From: Diphasiastrum complanatum
Lineage: Eukaryota > Streptophyta > Lycopodiopsida > Lycopodiales > Lycopodiaceae
DNA: 64,000 nucleotides
Assembly (NCBI GenBank): GCA_029204225.1
Contig: CM055112.1
Span: forward strand, 24,306,693 to 24,370,692
Reading direction: 5' to 3'
A model generated the notes under the pieces. It saw only the letters and a program-made list of their open reading frames with translations. It was not told the origin of the DNA and did not search any database. A program made the position numbers and the translations under genes. Shown here piece by piece: positions 42,125 through 53,861 of this stretch; position 1 is the first letter of the stretch, and every line of letters begins with the position of its first letter.

Positions 42125-42755
42125 AGCCGGTAGCGGGCCTGCTACCTAGTCCATTGCTGAGCAGCTCGACTTCTGTAGGTGCCGATAGGTTAAAACCTGA
42201 CAGACGTACATGAGAAGAAGAATGAATCTTCTTCTAGGCAAGCGGTGGCAATATGATCTATGTGAGAGCGTTGGAAGAACGCGTGAAGAGCCCGATGCAT
42301 GCAAATGAAAAGAAGGGCCCCTGAGAAATCGTGTGCCCAAGAACGATTAAAAGGTGAGATTTGTTTATTGGTTTCTTCAAGTATATTTTTATCGGTCTTT
42401 TTTAAAAATTTGGGATTGGGTCCCTTAGGGCCACCCTTCAATCTAAGGACAGTTCCTCTGCGTCAAAAAATGTGGAGAATAGAAAACAGAGGCTTAATTT
42501 CAAGTGGACAGTCCGTTTCTGTTCAAATGAAAACCATCTAATCTCTTGCTACACTCGTTAAGCTATGTTTTGAACCAAAAATATTTCAAAACAGAGTTCG
42601 ACAGAAAATGTTATGGTCAATTGAAGCTAGTCACTTTTAAAAATCTTAAGAACAGACTTTCATTTTTTTTAACTAAACTCTGTTATTTCCTATTTGCGGT
42701 GACGTCTTATGCCCTCTCCCGCAAATATGTGATTTAATATTGTTTAGTTGTTAAA

Positions 42756-43630
42756 ATGGGTGACCATGACACTCTTTTGATGCCGGAGAATAGCAAATTA
42801 AGTGGCAAGAATTATACTATATGGAAATTTAAAATGAAAAACCTCTTGTTGATGAAAGAACTATGGCCAACTACCATAGGTGAAGATGAACGTCCTGTGA
42901 TGTTTCGTTCACCCACTAAAGATATGACCACTATTAAGGAAGAAGCCTCAACTAGTGATGACATTACTCAACCTAGCTATGAGAATTTCCTCATAAATCA
43001 GAATGAATGGGATCGTAGGGCAACAAAGGCCCTATGTATGATCAATATGTCGGTTCAAGATCACATAATTCCACATATTGCATCCACTACTAAACCTAGT
43101 GAAGCTTGGTCTATCTTACAAAAAATGTTTGAGGCTACTAATGTGACGAGGGTATTGTTTCTTAAGCAAAGTTTAATCACACTTAAGATGTCTGAAAATG
43201 AATCAGTACAACCATTCTTCACAAAGGTCAAAGAAGTTCGTGATTAATTAGCAACAATTAATGAACCAGTTTCTGAAGTTGATATAATGAGTGTGGTAAT
43301 GAATGCACTTCCATCCACTTATCGCTACCTTGTGACTACCTTGATGGTGAGAGAGAAACAACTTACTTTCGATGAGTTTTTAGGAATCCTTTTGCAGGAA
43401 GAATTAATGCGAAAAGGTTACTCCAAAGACACCAAAAGTGAAGATCAAGCTTTGATGGCCAGATCTACTAACTCTCGAGGAAGAGGGAGAAATAATGACT
43501 CTTCCAAGAATTCTACTCAACAACAAGGTGAACACAAAGGTGAGAATTCTACTAATTCATTTGGTTCTCAAAAGAATAAGAAGAAAGGTCCTTGTTTCTA
43601 TTGTGCAAAAGAAGGACATCATCAATAGAA
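42756..43630 (+). pseudogene. Copia element 5 Gag
   Basis: The ATG at 42756 gives MGDHDTLLMPENSKLSGKNY, with the WKFKMKNLL motif typical of the start of copia Gag. The capsid region continues (EWDRRATKALCMINMSVQD, SEAWSILQKMFE). A TAA at about 43246-43248 stands where Gln is expected in the RD-LATI motif. The same frame resumes at 43249 and runs (VVMNALPSTYRYLVTTLM) to a CCHC knuckle (CFYCAKEGHH) whose end is destroyed by a TAG and a frameshift near 43622. Confidence 0.85.
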
Positions 43631-43639
43631 TCAAACAAG

Positions 43640-45551
43640 CTGCTACTAATATAAAAGAAAAAGGCAAGGGATCTTATTCCAATAACGGTAAGTTCAATAA
43701 GCAATATGATAAGCAAGAATCAAATTTTTCTAACTTTGCTAGAGAAGAGAGTGATAAAGAAGAGTGCTCTTTTATGGCTTTTCAGTCTAAATCAGGTCAA
43801 GATGTGTGGTATCTTGATTCCGGAGCTTCTTCACATATGACGTCACATAGAGAATGGATGACTGATTTTGAAAATGACTTTAATAGAAATAAAGTCATAT
43901 TGGGTGATAATAGCACCCATAATATTGAAGGAGTTGGTAATGTCAAAATACAACTCACTTCAGGTCGAAGTGCTAATGTTAAGAATGCACTACTGGTTTC
44001 CAATATCGCAAAGAATTTACTATTTGTAGGATGCCTAGCAGATCAAGGATTTAAAGTTGAATTCTTTAAAGATAAATTCTTTGTCAAAGATGTTAATGAT
44101 TGTTTCAAGATTGTTGCAAAAGGCTCCAGGTGTGATAACCAATTGTATATACTTGAGGCTGAATCACGACATCATGCTAATGTAATACATGAGGATCATC
44201 AAAGTATCTTATGGCATGAGCGTTTTGGTCACCTCAATTATAATAGTCTGAAGCTACTTTATGATCAATCTATGGTGTTTGGAATTCCAAAGATCAATGC
44301 TAATTCTAATCTTTCTGAAGCTTGTGTGATTGGCAAACATGCAAGACAACCATTTAAGGCAAGCACCTATAGAGCGAAAGATTTGTTGGAGCTTATACAT
44401 TGTGACTTATGGGGACCTGCACAATAGATATCTATTGGAGGTTATCCTACTTTCAGTCTTTTATTGATGATTATTCTCGTAAGACATGGATTTATTTTTT
44501 AAAGAATAAATTTGAAGCATTCTCTATCTTTGTTGAGTTTAAGAAACTTGTTGAAACTCAAAGTGGAAAGAAAATCAAAACCCTAAGAACTGATGGAGGT
44601 GGTGAGTTCAAATCCAATGAACTAGTTTTCTTTTGTAAAGAGAATGGCATAATACATCAATATACAGCTGCATATACTCCACAACAAAATGGAGTAGTTG
44701 AAAGGAAGAACCGTACACTTGTGGAATGTGCTCGAAGTATGCTTAAATCACGTGACTTAAGTAATGATTTATGGAGTGAAGCAGTTCAAACAGCAGCATA
44801 TCTACAGAATCGGTCTCCAACTAAAGCATTACAAGGTAAAACACCTGAAGAGGCTTACACTGGTCGTAAACCTATTGTTGCTTATCTTTGAATTTTTGGA
44901 TGTAACGCTTATGTGCATGTACCTGATGAGACGAGAAGAAAGCTAGATCCAAAGTCCTTCAAGTATATTTTTATTGGATACTCAACTTCTTCCAAAGCAT
45001 ATAAATTGTTTGATCCAAATACTAGAAAGATTATTGTTAGTCTTGATGTTATCTTCGACGAAGGCAAAAATGTTATTCTTTCTAATGAAGAAATATCTAA
45101 TGAACAAGTGCCTATTCATGGTGGTGATGCTGAGATTTCTCATCCTATGGTTACTAGAAAACAGGTTTCGAATGATGAGGTAATATCTAATCCACCGATT
45201 TCTCATGAAGAATCTATTGATGCTTCTAATACAAGTAAACTTGCTTATGTGAGAAAGCGTCCAAAATGGTATCACAAAGTAATTGGTAATAATGAAGTGT
45301 TGGATCAACCTGAATCAAGTGAACAAGTTGCAAATAGGGTATTGAGGCAAAGAAAACCCATATCTTATGTTAACTTTGTTTTAATGACTTCTGTGTTGAA
45401 TTCTAATGAACCTTGTTCTTATGAAGAAGCATCTAAGTCTAGATCTTGGAGAAATGCAATGAATAATGAGTATGATTCTATAATCAAGAATGACACTTGG
45501 GATCTTGTTGAGCTTCCCAAAGGAAAAAGGCCAATTGAAGTGGATTTATAA
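43640..45551 (+). pseudogene. Copia element 5 protease and integrase
   Basis: The protease site is WYLDSGASSHMTSH near 43807. The integrase zinc finger is WHERFGHLNY, followed by SEACVIGKH, where the first Cys of the expected CxxC is Ser. The region is broken near 44427, where the frame shifts after DLWGPAQ. The core continues in 44409-44891 with FIDDYSRKTW, RTDGGGEF and GVVERKNRT. Then a TGA (near 44889) stands where CGA is expected before IFGC, and the C-terminal part (VHVPDETRRKLDP, FIGYSTSSKAY, DVIFDEGKN) runs to 45551, where another frameshift precedes reverse transcriptase. Confidence 0.85.
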
Positions 45552-46281
45552 AATCAAATATAAATCGGATGGTTCACTAGATAAATACAAAGCGCGACTT
45601 GTGGCAAAAGGATATGTTCAGAAAGAAGGTATTGACTATGGAGAAACCTTTGCTCCAGTTGCTAAAATGAATACTATTCGTTGCATATTGGCCCTAGCAT
45701 CTCGTTTTGATTGGCATTTAGCGCAAATGGATGTTAAAAACGCATCCTTGAATGGCGTCCTAGAAGAAGAAGTTTATATTTCTCAACCCCAAGGCTTTAT
45801 TGTCAAAGGCAAAGAACATTTTGTTTGCAAACTCAAGAAAGCGCTCTATGGATTGAAGCAATCTCCAAGAGCATGGTATTCTCGTATTGATGCTTATCTC
45901 TTGAAGTTTGGTTTCTCACGAAGTGATTGTGACACTAATCTCTATATTATGCATGAAGCTGGTGAGATCCTTCTTCTAATTGTTTACGTGGATGATCTTA
46001 TTATTACTGGTAGCAGTAGTATGTTGATGGATAAAATAAGACGCGGTCTTTCTGTTGAATTTGATATGAAAGACTTGGGTGAATATCACTATTGTCTTGG
46101 TATTGAAGTTTGGCATCATAAAGGCACTTTATTTCTTACTCAAGCAAAATATATAAAAGAACTTTTGGAAAGATTCTATATGCTTGATTGTAAAGCAGTT
46201 TCTACACCCATGGAAGCTAATTCAAAGCTTACAAGCTTTGATGATGAAGAAGCTATAGATGAAATATGTTTTTTTGCTTGA
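45552..46281 (+). pseudogene. Copia element 5 reverse transcriptase (truncated)
   Basis: The frame from 45490 encodes YKIKYKSDGSLDKYKARLVAKG, then IDYGETFAPVAKMN, QMDVKNASLNG (Ala-Ser where Ala-Phe is usual), LKQSPRAWYSR and the YVDDLIITG catalytic motif. It continues into the connection region (CKAVSTPMEANSKL) and stops at 46279-46281. RNase H is missing. The catalytic aspartates are present. Confidence 0.88.
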
Positions 46282-46469
46282 ATATCTTTCATGACCTTCA
46301 TGAGTGCTTTCCAATGGATTGGCCCTGGATTCGATAGGAACTAGCTAAATGAACTGATCGAGTATGCAGGATCGGGTTTGCAAAATATGGAATGTCCAAC
46401 TGCAAATCAAGCTACTTTCCACTCAACCCCGGTCTAAAATTATCGAAGGAACAATATCCTCAAACTGAG

Positions 46470-47660
46470 GTCAAAAAAGAGGAAATGAAATAGTATCCAT
46501 TTCACTGCATTATTGGCTCACCGATGGTATGGAGAATAGCCAATGAAAATTGACTTTCTGCTAGTATCGTCTAGCTTCTTCCTTAAGTCAGCATGGATAT
46601 GAGAGTAAGCAATGCATCCAAAAACTCAAATGTGTTTAAGTGAGGGTTTCGATACCGTCCACACCTCATGAGGTGTTTTTCCATTTAGAGCTTTTGTAAT
46701 GGATCAATTCTGTAGATAGGCAACAATCGTGATAGCTTCTACCCAGAATTAAGGCATGGGCCAACATGCTCTTGGCACTTTCAATCAGTGTTCGATTCTT
46801 CCTTTCAGCTATACCATTGGACTGAGGTGAATAGCTAGTTGTAAATTGTTGGTGTATTCCATTTGCCTTGTAGAATTCTTTGAATTTGGAGGAGATAAAT
46901 TCTCCCCTTCCATCAGTGCGTAGAGCCTTGATTTTTCTGTGTTTGATTTTTAGCAAATGCCTTGAACCGTTTGAAGAATTTGAATGCTTTATATTTGTTT
47001 TTCATAAAATAGGTAACAGTTCTTGGAGAAAAATCATCAATGAAGGTTAGAAAGTAAATGGCTCCCCCTGTGGAAACAATCTGCATAGGGCCACAAATGT
47101 CAAATATTACTTTCACAAAGAGAAGTCGATTTGCTATTAGATGGTAGATCTTGTACTAAATTCAGATTTGACATTTGTTGAATACTTTTGAAATTCAGAT
47201 GGCCTAGTCTGAAATGCCATAGCATATTAGTTGATTCAGAAGTTGAAGTATGAAGAGCTTGACTATTTGTGAAATAACAGTGACTTAGTTTGTAAAGGTA
47301 GCCACACCTACTGAAAGCTAAAACTTTTCTAGATTTGTCAAGAATAGTGCAACCCTCTGTATTGAATTCGACCCTATAACCAGAATCAGTGATTTTCCTT
47401 ATTGAAAGCAGATTTTTGATAAAATTTGGAACATGAAGAACATTGGACAAATATTTTACATCACCTTTATGAAATTTGATCATAACTGTTCCTTCACCCT
47501 CGATAGTATGAGATGAGTTGTCTCCTAACTGTACAACTCTAGAATGGGTCTATGACTTGTAGTCTTGGAACCAGTCACGGTGGCGAGTCATGTGTTGTGT
47601 TGCTCCCGAGTCCAAATACCAGGAATCAATATCCTATAATTCTCCAACTTTGGTCATGAA
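46470..47660 (-). pseudogene. Minus-strand copia protease-integrase fragment
   Basis: On the minus strand, from high to low coordinates: protease active site WYLDSGATQHMTRHRDW (47575-47640); LSNVLHVPNFIKNLLS; integrase zinc finger WHFRLGHLNFKSIQQM ending CESN; core with FDICGPMQ (first Asp), FIDDFSPRTVTYF, RTDGRGEFISSK (usual GGGE is GRGE), SNGIAERKNRTLIESAKSML; and C-terminal VFGCIAYSHIHADLRKK, FIGYSP near 46500-46630. Frames change several times. This is another copia family, lacking gag and reverse transcriptase, abutting the truncated end of element 5. Confidence 0.85.
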
Positions 47661-48171
47661 GGTTGCTCCATTTTCCTCTTGTGGTTGGATCGAGTGACTG
47701 GTAGTTGCAGTTTTGCTTGTTGTTGTAGGGTCTTCGATCCGACGTTGTAGGGTCTTCAATCCGACGTTGTAATAGCCCTCCCGCCTGCCAACAATGGTTA
47801 GTTCACTGGATAGGCACCTAACTATGCATAGATGCTACTTTTAGTTAGTTCCCTACTTTTTATCTAACCTTACCTCCACTAACACTACTCACACTAACTC
47901 TACTCTCCCTAAACTAACTTCATCATGATTGTTGGTGAAAGGGAAGGGTAGAATAGAAGAGAAAGAAGGAAAAGAGTGAAAGAGAGAGATAGAGTTGAGG
48001 GGGAGGTTAGCTCAAAAGCTCAAGATGCGTGCTAATGGAGAAACCATAACTATTAAAAACAAGAACATAGAAATGGAAACAATTAGAAACACACAACAAA
48101 AAGCATTAGCATGAGTGCTTAGCAAATGAGGATGCTTGGCTCTCCAAATTGGTAGAGTTTCCTCCTTCTCA

Positions 48172-48860
48172 TTAAGCATGGAAATAGAGTACAAATGGTG
48201 CCTTTTGATAAAATGGGAAAGGCTCCATCTGTTGTTTGTGTAATTTTGTCATTTGATCCAACAGCAATTCTGTAGATAGAGCGGATGTGTTTGATGATGA
48301 CGATGCTATTGAGGGAGTAGGAGTGTGGGTGGATGGATATTCGTTGTCAGATCCCTCGCCCTCTTCCCTGATGGCATCTTTCATAGCTCCTTGCAGAGTA
48401 GCGTACTGCTCCCGTCGTTTCCGTTCTCTTCTGATGCTTCGTGGTAGGCCGACTAGGAACCACATGATCACTGCATGATCGGGAGTTAGAGCTACACTGC
48501 ACTCGGATCATAGATGTTTGATGGCGTTCAATATAGTCTCTGACCCTTTCTCATTTTCCCATCTTGAATTTACTCAGCAGGAGTAATGGGTCTTCCTGAA
48601 ACTTCCTTGGTTTAAAGCGCGTAATGAGAGCCGCTTTCACCGCTTCCCAGGTAGATTTCTCTTCCTCTAACAGGTTGAAAAACCAATCCTGCGCCACTAC
48701 CAATAGGGACATGGGAAACATCATCAACTTTTTCGTAGGTGTCTGTTTGTCGTAGATTTCACAAGCTTGCTCGTAGATCTGGAGGAATCTGATGGGATCT
48801 GATAATCCATCATATTTTGGTATTTCCATCCGTGGTGCCCTCCGGACTACTTGCAAGGGA
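48172..48860 (-). pseudogene. Gypsy-type Gag fragment (minus strand)
   Basis: The frame at 48856-48551 gives RAPRMEIPKYDGLSDPIRF, AQDWFFNLLEEEKSTWEAVK and RFKPRKFQEDPLLLLSKFK, the conserved core of Ty3/gypsy Gag. The neighbouring frame 48471-48172 holds RRERKRREQYATLQGAMKD and a Ser/Thr-rich stretch, with a frame break between. No knuckle or pol is adjacent. It resembles the plus-strand piece at 32987-33334. Confidence 0.75.
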
Positions 48861-48899
48861 GCGATAGGTACGGGTTGGGGTTGGCTTCCAGCGCTCGTG

Positions 48900-49160
48900 A
48901 CGAAGCTTTCAGTTGGTTAAGTCTGATGTAAGTCAGACCCCTTGCTTGGAATGGATGTTACTTGTTTGTAACAAAGCTTCGAGTTGGTTAAGTTTGATGT
49001 ATGTCAGGCGGCTTGCTTGCAGAGAAGTCACCCACATCGGGACCCTCGATCTGGCATGGCGCCAGGTTGGATCTCAATGTTGGTTTTCGAGCTTCCAGTT
49101 GGTTAAGTCATCGTTGTTGGCGAGTTGGCTGCTTGTATGTCAAGTAGGTTTGGATGGCAA
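48900..49160 (+). repeat. Degenerate tandem repeat with GCTTNNAGTTGGTTAAGT core
   Basis: Three copies of the phrase AGCTTNNAGTTGGTTAAGT start at about 48904, 48974 and 49089, each followed by a loosely similar GATGTANGTCAG or GTCATCG stretch. Confidence 0.6.
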
Positions 49161-49299
49161 GAGTTGAAGGTTGGGAAACTAAGTCGTGGCTCCCGGCTCC
49201 CTTTGGGATGCCTGCGCTACATGTGATATCAGAGCCGACTAGCCAGTCAGCTATACAGATCTCACGGAAATGGCCATTGTTTGGGATTCATCAGGACAA

Positions 49300-49700
49300 T
49301 TGTTGTGCAAGGTGCTGCCCACAGTGTAAGCACGGGTGCGTCCACGGTCGGGGTGGTCGACAGAACGGGGGACTTGATGAGTCAAGGTGCTGCCCTTGAG
49401 GTGTAAGCACGGTCAGTTCTCGCGGTTCGGGCCTGGCGTTGTCTGCACGTAGGACAGATGAGGTAGTGTGCTGCCATTAGGTTGGTGTAAGCATGATCTG
49501 TGCCTTGTGGGGTGCGGGGTGACATATTTGAACTGTACGGGTTACTCATTAATACAGAGATGCTGCTCAAATTCGGGTGTAAAGCACAGGTGGTTAGTTG
49601 CCGGTGGCTGCCGATCGTTTAGCTATAAGGGCTATCGACCAGAGTTAGTGGGGCGTGACTGAGGCAATGTGCTGCTTAATGGTGAAAGCACGGATAGTTG
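49300..49700 (+). repeat. Degenerate tandem repeat with recurring GTGCT..AGCAC hairpin
   Basis: Five copies of GTGCTGC-n-GTAAGCAC-like hairpins at 49312-49333, 49387-49410, 49468-49494, 49560-49587 and 49669-49691. The spacing grows from 75 to 109 bases. GC content is higher than in the surroundings. Confidence 0.6.
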
Positions 49701-51140
49701 AATGGGTGTTTTCTGTGGGCTGATTCTGTGATCGATCTGTATGGGCGCGGCCAGGCAAAGGTCCTTTGGCAGGACTCTCTTAAAGAGGGACCTTGTCTTT
49801 GTTACCTGTTAGTAAACTTGCCTGAGTGTCTTGCTTGCATGTATTCGTGGTGAGTCTTAGTACTCGTGCTTTGTCTTGTTTGCATGATTGCTTGTGATAC
49901 AAGGAGCTGATGGCTCGAGAAGGAACCTTTTTTTTTTAAGGTTGACACCATCAAACAAAGAGGACTACAGAATCTGTGGGGCGGATTTGCAGTTCAAGTA
50001 CTTGCACGTGAACGGCAACGAAATGATTGGATGCTTGCAAAGGATGGATGGCTAGCATGTTTCTTGGGTTAGTTTCATTTGCGACGACGCCCACCAGACG
50101 CAAGCAGGAAGTCAAAGAAAGAGCAATTTCAAGGGAGATCTTCTATGGAGCAGTTGGTCTTCATTTTGGATGGCTACCTTCGGAACTGAAACTCACTGAG
50201 CATGTGTGATATCCAGTATCAGTTCGGTTTTTCCTCAAAAGGGAAAAATACTAGGATACTCTTCAAAGATTGGCAACAAGTTGGATCAAGCCATAATCCT
50301 AGCAGATAGGAAGCAAAGTGTTGCAAAGGCTTTTTGTCTGAGAACTCTACTCTAAGTCCGATCAACTGTTTTTACAAGTAAAGGGGAACTATCACACACA
50401 CCTCTCTCTTCGGACAAATTTTGAATGAAAGTTGATCAAAACGGAGGCAAATTCAAGGTGACCTAGCCATACTCACACGAGGTGACTGGCGAACTTTGGA
50501 CCTAATAAGTTGACAAGTTTTTGTTGTGGAAAGGAAAGCTTGTTATAGGCTTTCTCTGAACCAGCAATGATGAGGAGACATAATGAGTAAGCTAACTTGT
50601 GTTACGTGTAAGGCAGCTGATCAATGAAAGAACTATGAAAGTTGAGTCTTGCACGAGAGACTTGGTACTTCGAACGGACACTAAGGGACTGTTCGAGTTG
50701 AGATCGGACTAGTGCAAACTCTGGGTGCATGTGTCTGATTCAAAGAGAGCTACTTGAAGCCAAGCTAAATGTACACTTCTTGTTTTGACTGTGAGGCAAC
50801 TGACCAGTGATGGAATTGTGAAAGTCAAATTTTGCGCAACGGACATGGCGCTTCAAACGAACGCGAAGAGATAGTTCGTATGCGAATCAAACTAGTGCGA
50901 CCCCTTGGCTCTCCACGAGGTCAATGGTTACATTTGGATTGAATTCAAAGGCAAATCTAACCAAAATGGATGAGCTCTCCCTGAAACCCAAGCAACGCGA
51001 AGGAATAACAAGAGTGCCGACTCAGCCTTCAGAATTTGTCCAAGATCCACAAAGAGAAAATCGGAGTTACCCCCTCCTTCAGAAGTGCGAAAAAAAATTA
51101 CAAAGAAAACCTGAAAATAAAAAATAAAAAACGTTCCAAA
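49700..51140. other. No gene assigned
   Basis: No family resemblance in any frame. A T run lies at 49930-49939. Phrases around 50560-50730 and 50770-50900 (GATCAATGAAAGAACTATGAAAGTTGAGTC and a diverged second copy) show an old repeat of about 190 bases. Confidence 0.4.
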
Positions 51141-51154
51141 ACGGAACATCACAA

Positions 51155-51209
51155 AATTTCGGAACTCTGTTCTGGAATGCAATTTCGGAACTCTGTTCTG
51201 GAATGCAAT
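51155..51209 (+). repeat. 27-base tandem duplication
   Basis: ATTTCGGAACTCTGTTCTGG and the following AATGCA occur twice in direct succession. Confidence 0.85.
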
Positions 51210-53117
51210 GCATCTATGATTACATAGTAAGCAAAATTGAACTAGTTGATACCATAAAACTACCCTAAGGGTTCATGGACTGAATTTGAGAGGCCTCAAG
51301 GGCCAACTCTTCAATATATACAGGACATTATGAAAAGGTTCTTGTTCTTTTTTTATTTACATGCATTAAGATTTGATATAGACGTTGAACTTCCTTCAAA
51401 ACATTTAAAGCTCAAAGCTTCTTGATAACAAGCGCAATTAACCAAATAAATTGCAAAAGAAAATACTAGATGAATCAGAGAAAGAAGTTTGTAGATATAT
51501 GAAACTCATAAGCTCAGAGGGACCCCTACCTTCAAATCTGACCAATAAACCAGACCTCTATTCAACACGTCGTACTAGAGATGTCCCAACAACTCACAAC
51601 TATTGCACGAGTATACATGAACAGAGAAGACAGTTATTGTTCTATTCACCAAACGATGCAAGCATCATACATCAGTAATGTCCAATAGGCTCGCACAAAA
51701 GCATAGCCAACATACAGGTCCTTAACATTTTGTAGTTATTGATGGCCTTTGTGCTCTCTAAGAGGTATGCGGTTTGATTTCTCATGTACACGTGTATGTG
51801 CATACAGTGATTATAATTGAGTTTCCTCAAGAAACAGTTTTAAGAAAACCTATTTTTTTCTTGTATGTCCTAATTATGCTGCTGAATGGAGTCAAACTTC
51901 AGAGTTCAAGGAGAGAAAAAGATGCCTTTACCAATACACCACCTGTTGGAGGACCAAAAGGATTATATTTATGAGATAGAGCCTAATTTAGATGTGGTAA
52001 CGATTTGTGGTAATGATGCTACCTACCATGTCAAGTTTGTTTCAAAACTATAGTGCATTCCTTTCATACTTGAAATTGAAATCGTAAAAAGTAGTGAAGG
52101 TTCCAATTGGAGCAAGGGTCATGAATAGCTTATTAGTACCAAAAGTGTTGACACTTAGCAAAAATACAAATAGTTAAAATCTGCATATCTAAAGTGTTCC
52201 ACAAGCAGTATTAGTCTATAAATATAAGAGATCTTTTTGATTGGATAACATGTCCTCGGATATTATGTCTCTCGAGATCAGAAAAAGTGCATTGATATTC
52301 CAGAATTTGCATCCAGCACTCAAGAAACACCATATAGCCCTCTAAGAATATATCTAGTGGATAAAAAGCAATTTGATTATGATGGTAAAAGTATTTCCAA
52401 TGCATTCAATGTCATTATTGCAGTCACAATGTTTCCAATGGATAAAATCTGGATGCTGAGTTGATATTTGAAAGTCAAAGTTTGACAGAAGGGTTCAGTA
52501 ATTCTCTAATAGGTACAGCATAAAAGACATGCATTCACATGTAGACAATAAGCAGCAGTTGAACCAAATCTCTTTATGACAGGAATTATAAATTGCATGC
52601 TGGTTCCACATCGACTACAATCCAGCTACAAACAATATTAAGCAAGCGTTGATATTTTATGCTCAAGTTTGTTTGCTTATTACCTATCAAATAACATATA
52701 ACATATGTAACTTGGAAGTACAAGCAATACGTTATTTGATATCACAAAGAGCATAAAAAGCCACTGGATTCCAGCAATACATGCCTAACTGATTGCAGCA
52801 TGTGAAAAGAATTTTCATTAAAAGCATTGAATCTTGCATCACTTGGTGCAACGCAAGTGAGAATATATTGAATGTTGCATCCTTGGAAAAATTCACCGTA
52901 AATGCCAAACTTCAATAGAAGCTTGATTTCCAGAATGACGTTGAAAAATGCTTACTTTTGAATGTGTTCGTTCCAAACGGAACAGAGAGAATTTCTACAT
53001 CGGTGACTATGATATTGTACAGACCACCATCTATGATTTGGGTGGAATTGTTTGACCACTCAAAATTGTGTTGGAGTGAGATCTGACTCCCTCACATTTT
53101 TTATATAGGTGAGCCTG
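51210..53117. other. No gene assigned; downstream of the topoisomerase gene
   Basis: AT-rich sequence lacking long frames or recognisable transposon motifs. Its right end would hold the 3' untranslated region of the minus-strand topoisomerase gene. Confidence 0.4.
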
Positions 53118-53132
53118 CTATCTAGCTCCAAC
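53118..53132 (-). CDS. Possible last mini-exon of the topoisomerase gene
   Basis: Minus-strand acceptor TTTGCTGTCCAG is followed by codons for VGAR and TAG. It would finish the protein after the 53286 splice donor in the right phase. It is very short, so read-through into the intron (ending near 53229) is the alternative end. Confidence 0.35.
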   Translation of the reverse strand, partial: VGAR

Positions 53133-53285
53133 CTGGACAGCAAATAAGACATGTCATATTAGAGCCTGGAACATTGGTATTGTCTATATTGCACGTTGAA
53201 GCTGTCGAGTAGATTTCTTGAAGCAAAATCAAAAGTTTATCAAGGTATTACAATAAAGTGCAAAAGCAACCTCGATTATACATAC

Positions 53286-53861
53286 CTGAGCAAGTGGCTC
53301 AAAATGCCTATCTTCAGAATCCTCCCTGGATAGATTTTGGGTCACTACGCAGATTTTGCTTCCTGCTGTCTCTTTCAGAACAAATTCTGCTTGCTCTTCG
53401 GTTTTGATTTTAGGATTTTTATTGTTGTGTGCAGTATTGGCTGCCTTAGTTGGCTTTCTGACAACTGCATCCTTTATTCTTGAGCTTTCGGCCCGCTTTT
53501 TATCCTTTTTTGCTGTTTTCTTGGCTGTTTCATCAACAGATGCTTGATTGACATCAGTTTTACTCCTGGTTTTGATAGCAGTATTGGAACTTTTGTCCTT
53601 GGCAGACCTGCCAGATTTTTTCTTTGATCCTGATTCTGCTGCCTCAGTATGCTTGCTCTCCACTTTCCTTGTCAATCCCAGTCCAGATTTGCTAGATTTT
53701 CGTTCATTCTTGCTCAACTCCAAAAGAGGTTCTTCAGCAAGAGGTTCCTGAGTGGCACTTTTCTGAACTTGAACCCTGGGTTTTCTTCCACGCCTAGAGG
53801 TATTTCTACCATCCAACAATTGAACTGCCTTTTCCAAAGTTATGTCTTTGGGAGACACTCC
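53286..53861 (-). CDS. Type IA DNA topoisomerase, C-terminal exon
   Basis: The minus-strand acceptor TGTCCTCAG is followed by GVSPKDITLEKAVQLLDGR, the second half of a bacterial-type topoisomerase I C-terminal repeat. The exon then encodes about 165 residues of Lys/Ser/Glu-rich, low-complexity tail (GRKPRVQVQKS, SKKKSGRSAKDKSS, AKKTAKKDKKRAESS), typical of the variable basic tail of plant enzymes. It ends at FEPLAQ before a CAG|GTATGT donor. The enzyme relaxes negatively supercoiled DNA through a 5'-phosphotyrosine intermediate. The catalytic and TOPRIM domains would be encoded beyond the right edge. The exon joins in phase 0 to 58733-58828. Confidence 0.82.

Larger units (their letters stand above)
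40702..46281 (+). mobile_element. Copia element 5, decayed and 3' truncated
   Basis: 5' LTR 40702-40952, primer-binding site 40953-40965, a 1.8-kb leader, then gag, protease, integrase and reverse transcriptase fragments to 46281. RNase H and the 3' LTR are missing, and the next sequence is a minus-strand copia fragment. Several stops and frameshifts make it clearly inactive. It is not closely related to elements 1-4. The LTR ends are TATTAGAA..TTCTAATA rather than TG..CA. Confidence 0.88.

Noticed and set aside
49218..49235. Primer-binding site (TGATATCAGAGCC) of another retrotransposon
   Set aside because: The match is imperfect, no LTR end or downstream gag is seen in this orientation, and the nearby gag is on the opposite strand.
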